Notes: generated by a model not told the origin, from the sequence alone. DNA of 64,000 bases from Kitasatospora sp. GP82 (GCF_029892105.1 NZ_JARZAJ010000011.1:163793-227792), one strand, 5' to 3'. Counted from the stretch's first letter, positions 55,223 to 63,768 are shown. Numbers and translations: made by a program.

Positions 55223-56932
55223 CTACTTGACCGCGACCTGGGAGATGTCCAGGACACCGGTCCAGTCGCTGATGACGATGTTGCGGATGTCCTTGCCGTA
55301 GAGGCGCTTGTAGACGGGGTGGAACAGCGGGACGGTCAGCGCCTGCGCACCGATCTGCCGGTCCAGTGCGCCCCAGTGCCCGGCGGCGGTGTCATGGTCG
55401 GTGATCTTGTTGATCCGGTCGATCTCGCTGTTCACCGAGGGATCGTCGAGCTGTGCGGAGTTGAAGTTGTAGCCGTCGGTGACGATCTGGCGGCCGTCGA
55501 AGATCGGCGCGAGGAACGGGCCGCCGGACGGCCAGTCGGCACCCCAGCCGGAGAGGAAGAAGCCGGGCTCGGTGCTCACCGTGTGGATGGTCTGGGAGTA
55601 CTTGTTCTCCTCCAGGCCGTCGAGCTTGACGGTGATCCCGGCCGCCTTCAGACCGTCCTGGACGGCGGTGGCCAGGTTCGGGCCGTAGCCGGTGCCCGCC
55701 GAGGTGGAGTGGGTCAGCGTGATGGTCAGCCCGTCCGGGTAGCCGGCCTCCTTCAGCAGTTCCTTCGCCTTGTCCGGATTGCCGGTGGCACCGGCGGGGA
55801 ACGGGTCGTACGGCGTGTGGCCGAAGGCCGCCTGGTCCGGCAGGTAGGTGGTGGCGGCCTCGGCGAGCGAAGAGCCGCCCGCGGCGTTGACCACCGAGGT
55901 GCGGTTGACGGCGTAGGCGATCGCCTCCCGCACCTTGGGGTTGTCGAACGGCTTGCTCTTCGGGTTGAACGCCAGGTAGTTGACGTATCCGAAGTGGCCG
56001 GTACCGACCCGTGAGGCGAGTTGCCCGTCGCCGGCCAGCTGGGCGAGTTCGGACGGGCCGAGGTCGGTGTCGGTGGTGACGGCGGCTGCGTCGGCGCCGG
56101 AGCCGGTGGACAGCCGCTGGTTGATCACCGCCGGGTCGAGTCCGGCCTGCACGTCGATGGTGTCCGGATAGGCCCTGCGCTGGCTGTCGCTCTCCTGCGT
56201 CCAGTCGGGATTGCGCTGGAGTACGAGACGCATGCCGTCGTTCTCGTTCTTGACGACCTGGTAGGGGCCGGAGGAGACGGGGTGGTCCTGGTACTTCGTC
56301 CCGGTGTCCTTGGCCTGCGGCACCGGCGCGAACTGCGTCTGGGTGGCCAGGTAAGGGAAGTCGCCCTCGGGCTTGTCGAGATGGAAGACGATCGTCTTCG
56401 GATCCGGGGTCTCGATAGCGTCCAGGCCGTGCTTGTCCTGGTACGGCCCCTGGTAGTCGGCCGCGCCCGCCAGCCAGTCCCGCAAGTAGGGTGCGCCGCC
56501 GGAGAGTTCAGGGGCGAAGGACCGCTCGATGCCGTACTTGATGTCGGCGGTGGTGATCGGCGAGCCGTCCTCGAACTTCAGCCCGTCCCTGAGGTGGTAC
56601 GTCCACACCGTCGCGTCCGCCGACGGTGTGCCGGTATCGGTGGCCAGATCCGGGACGACCTTGGTGCCGGCCGCGCCGTCGGCCCGGTTGCGGGTGGTGA
56701 GGGTGCGGAAGACCAGGGAAGGAACGTTTCCGCCGCCTGAGGTGTAGAGCCGCGCGGGGTCGAACCTGTTCTGCGGGTTCTGGTTGAGGACGGTCAGCGT
56801 GCCCCCGGGGTGCGGTTGGGCATCCGATCCCGCGCTCCCGCTCTTCGGCCCGCACGCTGCGGCCCCTGAGGCCAGGGCTAAGGTGACGGCGGCCGCGGCG
56901 AGGCGGCGGGGTACGAGAAGGACTCGGGACAT
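55223..56932 (-). CDS. Family-5 ABC substrate-binding lipoprotein
   Basis: A 569-residue SBP_bac_5 protein with a lipobox (LALASGAAAC) cleaved at Cys27. It has the family strands GGTLTVLNQNPQNRFDPA, DGSPITTADIKYGIERSF and the late NNP/AFNPKSKPFDNPKVREAI-type segment. It resembles the KPN_01854-like subgroup that occurs with LLM monooxygenases, suggesting an organosulfur or peptide ligand rather than general dipeptides; this is inference from neighbours. It is the first structural gene of the operon, 96 bases after the leader-peptide gene. Confidence 0.88.
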   Translation of the reverse strand: MSRVLLVPRRLAAAAVTLALASGAAACGPKSGSAGSDAQPHPGGTLTVLNQNPQNRFDPARLYTSGGGNVPSLVFRTLTTRNRADGAAGTKVVPDLATDTGTPSADATVWTYHLRDGLKFEDGSPITTADIKYGIERSFAPELSGGAPYLRDWLAGAADYQGPYQDKHGLDAIETPDPKTIVFHLDKPEGDFPYLATQTQFAPVPQAKDTGTKYQDHPVSSGPYQVVKNENDGMRLVLQRNPDWTQESDSQRRAYPDTIDVQAGLDPAVINQRLSTGSGADAAAVTTDTDLGPSELAQLAGDGQLASRVGTGHFGYVNYLAFNPKSKPFDNPKVREAIAYAVNRTSVVNAAGGSSLAEAATTYLPDQAAFGHTPYDPFPAGATGNPDKAKELLKEAGYPDGLTITLTHSTSAGTGYGPNLATAVQDGLKAAGITVKLDGLEENKYSQTIHTVSTEPGFFLSGWGADWPSGGPFLAPIFDGRQIVTDGYNFNSAQLDDPSVNSEIDRINKITDHDTAAGHWGALDRQIGAQALTVPLFHPVYKRLYGKDIRNIVISDWTGVLDISQVAVK

Positions 56933-57028
56933 CGGAACTGGCCTTTCGCTACCGACTGCATACGGAGGAAGGCGGGCGGCAGCGAGCCGAGGGGGAGAGG
57001 CACTGCGCCCGCAGGGGGACGGCGGGGC

Positions 57029-57127
57029 TCAGCGACAGTGGATGTCGGAGACGCAGTGCGCGGCCACGCCGATCAGCGCCAGCTCGATGGCGGCGCACTC
57101 GATCGTGTGACGGTCTGACATGCACAT
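57029..57127 (-). CDS. Cys-containing leader peptide of the ABC operon
   Basis: A 32-residue ORF (MCMSDRHTIECAAIEL ... AAHCVSDIHCR) ends 96 bases before the SBP gene on the same strand. Cys is at 2, 11, 25 and 31, two near the end. It resembles the short actinobacterial leader peptides ahead of sulfur-assimilation genes, which sense Cys supply by ribosome stalling. The alternative start is the second ATG at 57121. The promoter at 57135 leaves almost no 5' UTR. Confidence 0.65.
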   Translation of the reverse strand: MCMSDRHTIECAAIELALIGVAAHCVSDIHCR

Positions 57128-57134
57128 GCCGAGA

Positions 57135-57163
57135 AGATTGTATGAGTGCTCACGGAATGTCAA
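57135..57163 (-). promoter_or_regulatory. Promoter of leader peptide and ABC operon
   Basis: On the minus strand TTGACA (57158-57163) precedes CAATCT (57135-57140) at 17-base spacing; TACAAT overlaps at 57137. The start codon at 57127 is 7 bases beyond the -10, so the mRNA may be leaderless. Confidence 0.65.
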
Positions 57164-57183
57164 TGTCGGCCTGACGGAGGTTG

Positions 57184-57801
57184 CTACCGGCCGGGTCGGG
57201 GGTCGGTGCGGCGCTGGTCGTTGCTGTGCCGTCGAAGCTCGGCGGTGTGGCGGGTGAGGGCGTCCACACGCGCGGCGAGGTCGGGGTGGCTGTCTTCGAG
57301 ATGGGGACGTGTGTCCACGAGGGGGCCGATGAGCCGGGCGGCGTCGTTGTCGCCGAGGGCGCGCAGAAGACTGTCGATGTGTGGCCGGGCCCCGGTGGTG
57401 AGGTCGTCGAGTGCGCCGATCTGTCCAGCGAGGCGGCGCAGGTCGGCCGAGATGTGGCGGGCCCAGGCGGTGACGGCGCGTTCTGGGGCGCGGCGGTCGC
57501 GTTCGGCTTTCACTCGCTGGTCGCCGGTGCTGTCGGTGGCACTGTCGGTGGCTTCCGCGGGGCGCAGACACAGGTAGCGCCGTTCGGCCGCCTGGCGGCT
57601 GGTGACGCCGAGGGGGTGGGCGAGATCGGCCCGGCTCGCGCCAGCGTCGCGGGCCGCCTGGATGTCGACGCCGACGGAATCAAGTCCGACTACGACGCAG
57701 GTGCCCTCACACTGCGCATCCCGGTCGCCGAGCGCGCCAAGCCGCGCAAGACCGCCATCGCTCAGGGCCGGGCGGATCGTCAGCAGATCCAGGCCCGACA
57801 C
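57184..57801 (-). pseudogene. Truncated HSP18-type transcriptional regulator
   Basis: The 205-codon frame has a genuine C-terminal part from about residue 48 (AARDAGASRADLAHPLGV, SRQAAERRYLCLRP, WARHISADLRRLAGQIGALDD, DTRPHLEDSHPDLAARVDAL). This resembles the streptomycete regulators encoded beside hsp18. The first 45 or so codons are instead antisense to an Hsp20 fragment (57661-57759) and show no relation to the family. So the native N-terminus is lost. The hybrid frame could still be translated from GTG 57801, but no ribosome-binding site is evident. Confidence 0.65.
57661..57759 (+). pseudogene. C-terminal Hsp20/HSP18 fragment
   Basis: The plus strand reads DVDADGIKSDYDAGALTLRI then PVAERAKPRKTAIAQG, the C-terminal alpha-crystallin strands and the IPV/ERAKPRKI tail typical of streptomycete HSP18. 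About 30 residues remain out of some 145, and no N-terminus is found upstream. It meets the truncated regulator head to head near 57655. Confidence 0.75.
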
Positions 57802-57957
57802 CGCACCCGGCGCTGCCCTGCTGCCGCCTGCTCCGGCGGCTCAGGGCAGCGCGCCGACGCAGACGCAGGCATGGCCATGGTCATCACCCATCGCGGCCGC
57901 ACCGGTGGGTGTGGCCGGACACTCACGCCACGCAGTCGTCAACTGCGGTGCGGAGGC

Positions 57958-58179
57958 TCAGAGCTTGAACATTCGTGCGTACGGCTGCGCGATGCGCTCC
58001 TGTCGTGAACCGAAATCGACGAGCACCGTGCTGTCGCTCTCGATGGCGATGGCCCGGCCAAGACCGTACTGGTCGTGTGTCACCCGGTCCCCGACGGCAA
58101 ATTCCTTGAGGACGGGCGGGGCAGGGGGCTTGAAGGGGCTTGTCGGTAGAGTGCGCCGGGCTGCGGCTGATTTCTTCAT
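57958..58179 (-). CDS. Small conserved streptomycete protein (KOW/CarD-like turn)
   Basis: A 73-residue protein starting at ATG 58179 (MKKSAAARRTLP). After a basic, Pro-rich lead come FAVGDRVTHDQYGLGRAIAI and VLVDFGSRQERIAQPY, a small beta-barrel pattern as in CarD/KOW-type modules. The -10-like CATACT ends about 8 bases upstream, suggesting a leaderless mRNA. It lies beside the cold-shock gene. Function is unknown; nucleic-acid binding is an inference. Confidence 0.72.
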   Translation of the reverse strand: MKKSAAARRTLPTSPFKPPAPPVLKEFAVGDRVTHDQYGLGRAIAIESDSTVLVDFGSRQERIAQPYARMFKL

Positions 58180-58421
58180 CACTAGCAGTATGCGCCCATG
58201 ACGACGTTCGTGGGACATTTCGAGGCCTACGGACTGAACGAGGTCCCGTGCTGCGCCCTCGGTTTGATCGTCGGGCCGCACCCAGCCCTGGCCGGCAGGC
58301 CGTGCCAGCGGCTGGGTGAGCCCCGTGGCGGGATGCGACTCCCGGGGCTGTCGGCAGCGCGGGCACGGGCGCTGCAGCAAACCGGTCCGCGGTATTTCCC
58401 CCGCTGCGGCTGAAACCCTGC

Positions 58422-58594
58422 TACAGTCGAGTCAGTTGCAGTTGTGGTTCCCATGAACTTTGTGTGCGCCTGCTGGTTTTCGACCTTCAGGCGCATTTTT
58501 GTTTCCTCGGCTCTTCCCCGGGGCGGGTCATCATCACGGCGACGCGGAGTCCGCATGTCGCGGGTTTCGGACAGTCCCTTGAAGGAGATTTTTA
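58422..58594 (+). promoter_or_regulatory. Promoter and long structured 5' UTR of cold-shock gene
   Basis: TACAGT at 58422 is a likely -10, giving a leader of about 160 bases. It contains a stem TGCGCCTG/CAGGCGCA (58465-58495) followed by TTTTTG, which looks like an intrinsic terminator or attenuator before the gene. Between 58180 and 58421 no other gene is seen. Confidence 0.5.
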
Positions 58595-58798
58595 ATGGCT
58601 AATGGCACCGTGAAGTGGTTCAACTCGGAAAAGGGCTTCGGCTTCATCGAGCAGGACGGTGGCGGCGCTGACGTCTTCGCCCACTACTCGAACATCAACG
58701 CCAACGGCTTCCGTGAGCTGCTCGAGGGCCAGAAGGTCGAGTTCGACGTCACGCAGGGCCAGAAGGGCCCGCAGGCGGAGAACATTCGCCCGCTCTGA
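58595..58798 (+). CDS. cspA: Cold-shock protein
   Basis: A 67-residue CSD protein ([18 protein letters not shown]) with RNP1 KGFGFI and RNP2 VFAHYS intact. AAGGAG precedes ATG 58595. It binds single-stranded RNA/DNA as an RNA chaperone. A strong terminator follows at 58829. It sits just ahead of a DEAD-box helicase gene, a functional pairing in cold RNA metabolism, though transcription is separate. Confidence 0.95.
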   Translation: MANGTVKWFNSEKGFGFIEQDGGGADVFAHYSNINANGFRELLEGQKVEFDVTQGQKGPQAENIRPL

Positions 58799-58828
58799 TT
58801 TTTTCTGCTAAGGCACCCGCCAAGCAGC

Positions 58829-58866
58829 AGGGGCCCGCACCGCGTACATGCTCGGTGCGGGCCCCT
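58829..58866 (+). terminator. Terminator of cold-shock gene
   Basis: AGGGGCCCGCACCG and CGGTGCGGGCCCCT form a perfect 14-base stem with a 10-base loop, 30 bases past the csp stop. The rest of the 357-base gap to 59156 shows no gene. Confidence 0.85.
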
Positions 58867-59155
58867 CGGCAGTGCACCAGGAACAGTCCGGTCCGCTCAG
58901 GCCTCTGGCTCTGCCACCGGTGACCATCCCACGCGAGATGCTCCGCGCCGCGTCCGGATCGGCACCCTGCCGTGAGATGTCACGGTTCGAGGTTTCCGCC
59001 GCCGCTTCCGGCGAGCGCCGACCGTAGACGACCTGCCGTACGGTTCTGCCGTCCACGGCCCACTCTCCGTATTCCTGGCTCGTTCCTGCGGCCTCCGTGC
59101 GCTTCTGCGCCCCGGACTCCTCCTTGCGACGTGCCGTCCTGAGGAAGGTTTTCGC

Positions 59156-60676
59156 ATGATTCGTTCCAGTCGTTCTTCGTACCAGAGTTCCGGTTCGCGC
59201 TCCGCTTCCGGTTCGCGTTCCTCGTCCGGCTCTCGCTCCGGCGGTGGCTCCGGCTACGGGTCCCGCTCCGGTGCACAGCGCTCATCCGGGCCGAGGGGAC
59301 GTCAGATCCCTTCGGCACACGCCGAGTTCGCGCTTCCCGTCAGCACCACTCCGGCGCTGCCGGCCGTCGAGTCGTTCGGCGAGCTGGACATGCCGAACGC
59401 CCTGCTGGCGACCTTGACCCGACAGGGTGTCACCTCGCCGTTCCCGATCCAGGCCGCCACGCTGCCGAACTCGCTGGCCGGCCGCGACGTGCTGGGCCGG
59501 GGTCGCACGGGATCCGGCAAGACCATCGCCTTCGGCCTCGCCCTGCTGGCCCGCACCGCTGGCCGGCGCGCCGAACCCCGTCGGCCGCTGGCCCTGGTGC
59601 TGGTCCCCACCCGTGAGCTCGCCCAGCAGGTCACCACCGCCCTCACCCCCTACGCCCGCGCCGTCCAGCTCCGGATGGCGACGGTGGTGGGCGGTATGTC
59701 CATCGGCGGCCAGGCCAAGTCCCTGAACCGGGGAGCGGAGGTCGTCGTCGCCACCCCGGGCCGACTCAAAGACCTGATCCAGCGCGGTGACTGCCGGCTC
59801 GACGGCGTCCAGATCACGGTTCTCGACGAGGCTGACCAGATGGCCGACATGGGCTTCCTGCCCCAGGTCACCGAACTGCTCGAACAGGTCGCCGCCGACA
59901 ACCAGACGATGCTCTTCTCCGCCACCCTCGACCGCAACGTCGACCGGCTGGTCCGCCGCTTCCTCAAGGACCCCGTGACCCACTCCGTGGACCCGTCCGC
60001 CGCCACGGTCAGCACCATGGAGCACCACCTGCTGCATGTGCAGCACTCCGACAAGAACGCGGCCATCGCCCACATCGCCTCCCGCGACGGCGGCGTGATC
60101 ATGTTCACCGACACCAAGGACGGCGCCGACCGCCTGGTGGAGGACCTGCTGGCCAACGGGGTGAAGGCGGCCGCGCTGCACGGTGGCAAGTCCCAGCCCC
60201 AGCGCACCCGCACCCTGGAGCAGTTCCGCACCGGAGCGGTGACCGCGCTGATCGCCACCAACGTCGCCGCCCGCGGCATCCACATCGACGGTCTGGACCT
60301 GGTCGTCAACATCGACCCGCCCACCGACCACAAGGACTACCTGCACCGCGGCGGCCGCACCGCCCGCGCCGGCGAGTCCGGCACCGTCGTCACCCTGGTG
60401 CTGCCCAGCCAGCGCCGCCAGACGGCCCGCATGATGGCGACCGCCGGAATCACCCCCGGCTCCGCCCGGGTCCACTCCAGCGACGAGGAACTCGCCCGGA
60501 TCACCGGCGCCCGCGTCCCCAGCGGTGTGCCCGTGGTGGTGGCCGACCCGGTCCGCGAACGCCCCCGCCGCAACGCCTCTTCCGGCCGCAGCCGCCGCAG
60601 CCGTCCCGCCCACGCGGGCCGCAACGGCCGGTCCGCCCGCACCGGTTCGCCCTCGCGTGTCGACACCGCCGGGTAG
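59156..60676 (+). CDS. DEAD-box RNA helicase
   Basis: A 506-residue helicase starting at ATG 59156 after GAGGAAGG. A Ser/Gly/Arg-rich N-terminus (SRSASGSRSSSGSRSGGGSG) precedes the Q motif (FPIQ), Walker A GRTGSGKT (about 120), PTRELA, TPGR, DEAD (VLDEADQMADMG), SAT (FSATL) and, in domain 2, ARGIHIDGLDLVVN and HRGGRTARAG. The basic tail (RSRRSRPAHAGRNGRS) fits RNA binding. It resembles RhlE-type helicases acting in ribosome biogenesis or cold-stress RNA remodelling. Confidence 0.93.
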   Translation: MIRSSRSSYQSSGSRSASGSRSSSGSRSGGGSGYGSRSGAQRSSGPRGRQIPSAHAEFALPVSTTPALPAVESFGELDMPNALLATLTRQGVTSPFPIQAATLPNSLAGRDVLGRGRTGSGKTIAFGLALLARTAGRRAEPRRPLALVLVPTRELAQQVTTALTPYARAVQLRMATVVGGMSIGGQAKSLNRGAEVVVATPGRLKDLIQRGDCRLDGVQITVLDEADQMADMGFLPQVTELLEQVAADNQTMLFSATLDRNVDRLVRRFLKDPVTHSVDPSAATVSTMEHHLLHVQHSDKNAAIAHIASRDGGVIMFTDTKDGADRLVEDLLANGVKAAALHGGKSQPQRTRTLEQFRTGAVTALIATNVAARGIHIDGLDLVVNIDPPTDHKDYLHRGGRTARAGESGTVVTLVLPSQRRQTARMMATAGITPGSARVHSSDEELARITGARVPSGVPVVVADPVRERPRRNASSGRSRRSRPAHAGRNGRSARTGSPSRVDTAG

Positions 60677-60903
60677 GTCGGCGGCCATCACCGGACGGAC
60701 TGACCGTCGGCCCGGCGGAGTCGTACGTCAGCGGCGGGCGACCGATGACGACCCCTCGTCAGAGCCACGCGCCAGCGTGGCGCCCGCTGTCCGGCGCAGA
60801 CCGTGTTTGAGCCGGTGACCTCGCCAACGGCACGTTCCTGCAAGTGATCTGACGCTTCGGGACAACAGGACCAACGGTGCCGGTCGGATCGAAGGGAATC
60901 GAC

Positions 60904-60975
60904 ATGCGGTATCAGGTCTTCGGAAACGGAACGGGGCTGCGGGTATCCGAGCCGACGCTCGGGACCGGCGGCTTC
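60904..60975 (+). pseudogene. N-terminal fragment of aldo/keto reductase
   Basis: ATG 60904 after GAAGGGAA reads MRYQVFGNGTGLRVSEPTLG then TGGF, the standard N-terminus of NADP-dependent aldo/keto reductases. Homology ends after about 24 residues; the barrel and catalytic Tyr/Lys are absent. The frame continues into unrelated sequence. Confidence 0.7.
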
Positions 60976-61080
60976 CGCAAGCCCGACGACCACGGAAGCG
61001 CCATCGCCGGCGGCGCCCCCGATCTCGTGCGGCCCAGCGGCCGCACCGTGACACCGTGCGGCAAGGGCTCGGACCGGGAG

Positions 61081-61284
61081 ATGCCGATGCCGGATGAGAG
61101 ACCGATCCTCGTGACCGGTGCCGCGGGGAGCGTCGGAGCCGTCGGCCGGGCTGTGGTCGAGTCGCTCCGGCGACGGGGTCTGTCCGTCCGGGCGCTCGTC
61201 CGCCGTGCGGACGACCGTGCCGAGGCGTTGCGCGCCACGGGCGCCGACGTGGTCGTCGGCGATCTGACGCGCGCTGCGGACCCG
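61081..61284 (+). pseudogene. N-terminal fragment of NmrA/NAD(P)-binding protein
   Basis: From ATG 61081 the frame reads PILVTGAAGSVGAVGRAVVE and RALVRRADDRAEALRATGAD then VVVGDLTRA, the first Rossmann strands of an NmrA-like quinone oxidoreductase. About 68 residues remain of some 290. It ends at the junction with the minus-strand SDR fragment. Confidence 0.72.
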
Positions 61285-61326
61285 CCCGTGACTACGGCGA
61301 CGCCGCCGGCGAGGTTCAGTTCCATC
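61276..61326 (-). pseudogene. N-terminal fragment of short-chain dehydrogenase
   Basis: On the minus strand ATG 61326 reads MELNLAGGVAVVTGGSA, the start of an SDR Rossmann fold, right after the pirin stop (61328), so it was the second gene of a pirin operon. Only about 17 residues remain before the junction. Confidence 0.6.
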
Positions 61327-61327
61327 G

Positions 61328-62305
61328 TCAGACACCCCTTCCGTGCGGCAGATGCACGGCGGGGACGACGCCGAGCCGACCTGCCCGATAGTCCTCGACC
61401 GCCTGCCGCAGCTCGGCCTCGGTGTTCATCACGAACGGGCCGTAGTGCGCGACGGGTTCGCCGATCGGCCGGCCGCCGAGGATCAGCACCTCCAGTTCCG
61501 GCGTGCGGCTGTCCTGCTGCTGCGCGGCGTCGAGCGTCACGAGGTCGCCCGGACCGTAGACGGCCAGCTGCCCGGTGTGGACGGGATGCGCTTCGGCTCC
61601 CACCGTGCCCCGGCCGGCGAGCACGTAGACGAGCGCGTTGAAGTCGGGCCGCCACGGCAGGGTCAGTTCCGCTCCGGCGTTGACGGTGGCGTGGATCATG
61701 GTGATGGGCGTGAAGGTGGACCCGGGACCGGTGTGTCCGGAGACCTCCCCGGCAATGACGCGGACGAGTGCGCCGCCGTCCTCGGAGGCGAGCAGTAGCG
61801 CCTCGCGGCCCTGGATGCCCTGGTACCGAGGCGGGTTCCACTTGTTGGCGCGGGGCAGGTTCACCCACAGCTGGATGCCGTGGAACAGTCCTCCGGAGAC
61901 CACGAGGTGCTCCGGGGGCGCTTCGATGTGCAGGATCCCGCTTCCGGCGGTCATCCACTGGGTGTCGCCGTTGGTGATGACACCGCCGCCGCCGTTGGAG
62001 TCGGCGTGCTCGAAGATGCCGTCGATCATGTAGGTGACGGTCTCGAAGCCGCGGTGGGGGTGCCACGGGGTGCCCTTGGCCTCACCCGGCGCGTAGTCGA
62101 CCTCGCCCATCTGGTCCATGTGGATGAAGGGGTCGAGATCCCGGGTGCTCACGCCGGCGAAGGCGCGCCTGACGGGGAAGCCCTCTCCCTCGAAGCCGCT
62201 GGGCGCGGTGGTCACCGAGCTCACCGGCCGCTGGACGAGGACCGTGCGGTCGGGACGGGGGACACGGGGGAGGGTGAGGATGTTCTGAACGGTGATTGCG
62301 GGCAT
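61328..62305 (-). CDS. Pirin-family protein
   Basis: A 325-residue bicupin starting at ATG 62305 after GAAGGAG. The iron-binding pirin signature is seen as HPHRGFETVTYMIDG (about 80) with preceding FIHMDQMGEVDY, and later GILHIEAPPE. The C-terminal pirin half (ALVYVLAGRGTVG, PIGEPVAHYGPFVMN) is complete. Pirins have quercetinase activity or act as redox co-regulators. A palindrome 75 bases upstream is a likely operator. Confidence 0.92.
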   Translation of the reverse strand: MPAITVQNILTLPRVPRPDRTVLVQRPVSSVTTAPSGFEGEGFPVRRAFAGVSTRDLDPFIHMDQMGEVDYAPGEAKGTPWHPHRGFETVTYMIDGIFEHADSNGGGGVITNGDTQWMTAGSGILHIEAPPEHLVVSGGLFHGIQLWVNLPRANKWNPPRYQGIQGREALLLASEDGGALVRVIAGEVSGHTGPGSTFTPITMIHATVNAGAELTLPWRPDFNALVYVLAGRGTVGAEAHPVHTGQLAVYGPGDLVTLDAAQQQDSRTPELEVLILGGRPIGEPVAHYGPFVMNTEAELRQAVEDYRAGRLGVVPAVHLPHGRGV

Positions 62306-62379
62306 CGGACTCTCCTTCGGAAGCCGCTCCCGGAGCTGTTCTGGGTGCTGCAAGCCGTGCTGTTGCGACAACATGAGTT

Positions 62380-62394
62380 GAATGTTGAACATTC
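62380..62394. promoter_or_regulatory. Candidate operator upstream of pirin
   Basis: GAATGT-TGA-ACATTC is a perfect inverted repeat, size and composition typical of MarR/HxlR sites. It sits in the 364-base pirin-doxX gap (62306-62669), which holds no gene; ATGCATGT is also repeated there at 62536 and 62553. Confidence 0.55.
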
Positions 62395-62669
62395 CCTCGC
62401 TGTCCGGGCTCTGCGCCTCGTAGCATCGCGTGACCGTACCGACGACTCGCCGACTTCTCACCGACCAATCATCGGCGGATCACCGCCGGTCCGCCGGGCA
62501 TCGGGCAATCCCTCCCACGAGGTGGAACGTAGTAGATGCATGTGTTGGTCGTATGCATGTTCTGCGGCCGCCCAACTCGACAGTGCTCAACCCGATGGTG
62601 CATGCCGACGCCTCGGGCGGTCGACGACTGCTCCCCGGGAGTGGCGGCGCGAGGCAAAGGAGCTTCGCC

Positions 62670-63218
62670 ATGAAACGGATTATCGAGCGGCTGCGGGCCT
62701 CTCCCCGACCCACCGCCACCATTTCTGTGCACCCGCCACCGGTGTCCGCTGCCGACGCTGGTCTGCTTCTGCTCCGGTCGATCGGTCTGCTGCTGGCCGG
62801 CCACGGCGCCCAGAAGCTCTTCGGCCTGTTCGGCGGGCACGGCCTGAGTGCCACCGGCAAGGGCTTCGAAGCCTTGGGCTACCACCCCGGGACTCTCTTC
62901 GCCGGCGTGGCCGGTGCCTCGGAGATGCTCGGCGGCCTGGGCCTGGCCGCCGGTCTGCTCACCCCGCTGGCGGCCGCCACCGTGATCGGGGTGATGATCA
63001 ATGCGATGGTCGTCACCTCGGCCCGCGGGCTGTGGGAGACCGAGGGTGGAATGGAGTACCCCCTGTGCATCGCACTGGTCGCGCTCGCCCTCGCCGCCAT
63101 CGGCCCCGGACGCTTTGCGCTGGACCGCCCGTTCCGCTGGGGCAGTGGCGGGTGGTACGAAGCAACCGTCGCCCTGGGCCTGGGCGGCATCGGCGCCGCC
63201 ATCGTCCTGTCCCTGTGA
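62670..63218 (+). CDS. DoxX-family membrane protein
   Basis: A 182-residue four-TM protein starting at ATG 62670 with AAAGGAG upstream. DoxX features are LLLRSIGLLLAGHGAQKLFG (about 35), GTLFAGVAGASEMLGGLGLA and GLLTPLAAATVIGVMINAMV. DoxX/DoxD proteins link to thiosulfate:quinone oxidation or to membrane redox-stress complexes. Divergent from pirin, and DoxX/pirin neighbours are common in actinobacteria. Confidence 0.9.
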   Translation: MKRIIERLRASPRPTATISVHPPPVSAADAGLLLLRSIGLLLAGHGAQKLFGLFGGHGLSATGKGFEALGYHPGTLFAGVAGASEMLGGLGLAAGLLTPLAAATVIGVMINAMVVTSARGLWETEGGMEYPLCIALVALALAAIGPGRFALDRPFRWGSGGWYEATVALGLGGIGAAIVLSL

Positions 63219-63261
63219 AGGGACCTTGTTCCGGTAAAGCCGCGGCCGTCGGCGTCGTGTC

Positions 63262-63768
63262 GTCAGGGCCCAGCCTGAGGATGGAGTCGGCGGTGCGGGC
63301 GAAGGCCCGGTCGTGCGTGATCAGGACGGTGGTGCGTCCGGCCATGAGGTGCCGCAGCGGGGTGATCACGCGCTCTGCGGACCGGTCGTCCAAGCCCGCG
63401 GTGGGCTCGTCCGGGACCAGGACGGGAGTGCTGCGCAGAAAAGCACGGGCGATCGCGATCCGCTGGGGCTGTCCTCCGGAGAGCCGGAAGCCGTCGCTGC
63501 CGATCTCGCTCAGGTAGCCGTCCGGCAGCGCCGTGATGGAGCCGTGGGCGTCGGCTGCCATGGCGGCCCGTTCGATGTCGGCCCGTGAGGCGTCGGGCCT
63601 GCCGTAGGCGGTGTTCTCCCGGATCGTGGTGTGGAACAGTGACGACTGCTGGGGGAGGAGCGTCATGGCCGCGCGCAGCGAGCCGAGGGTCACGTCCCTG
63701 ATGTCCTCGCCGTCGAGGCGCACGGTGCCGCTGTCGGGGTCGAGGAAGCGGACCAGCAGCTGCCACGC
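63262..63768 (-). pseudogene. Truncated ABC exporter ATPase
   Basis: The minus frame covers the second half of an exporter-type NBD: WQLLVRFLDPDSGTVRLDG, Q-loop LLPQQSSLFHTTIREN, signature RLSGGQPQRIAIARAF, Walker B VLVPDEPTAGLDD and H-loop LITHDRAF. The TM domain and Walker A are missing at the 5' end (near 63770). In Walker B the usual hydrophobic residue before Asp is Pro. No native stop is seen before the frame runs antisense into doxX. Confidence 0.75.

Noticed and set aside
60688..61335. 215-residue minus ORF across the oxidoreductase remnants
   Set aside because: The recognisable AKR, NmrA and SDR pieces explain the span; the ORF has no domain and spans a junction.
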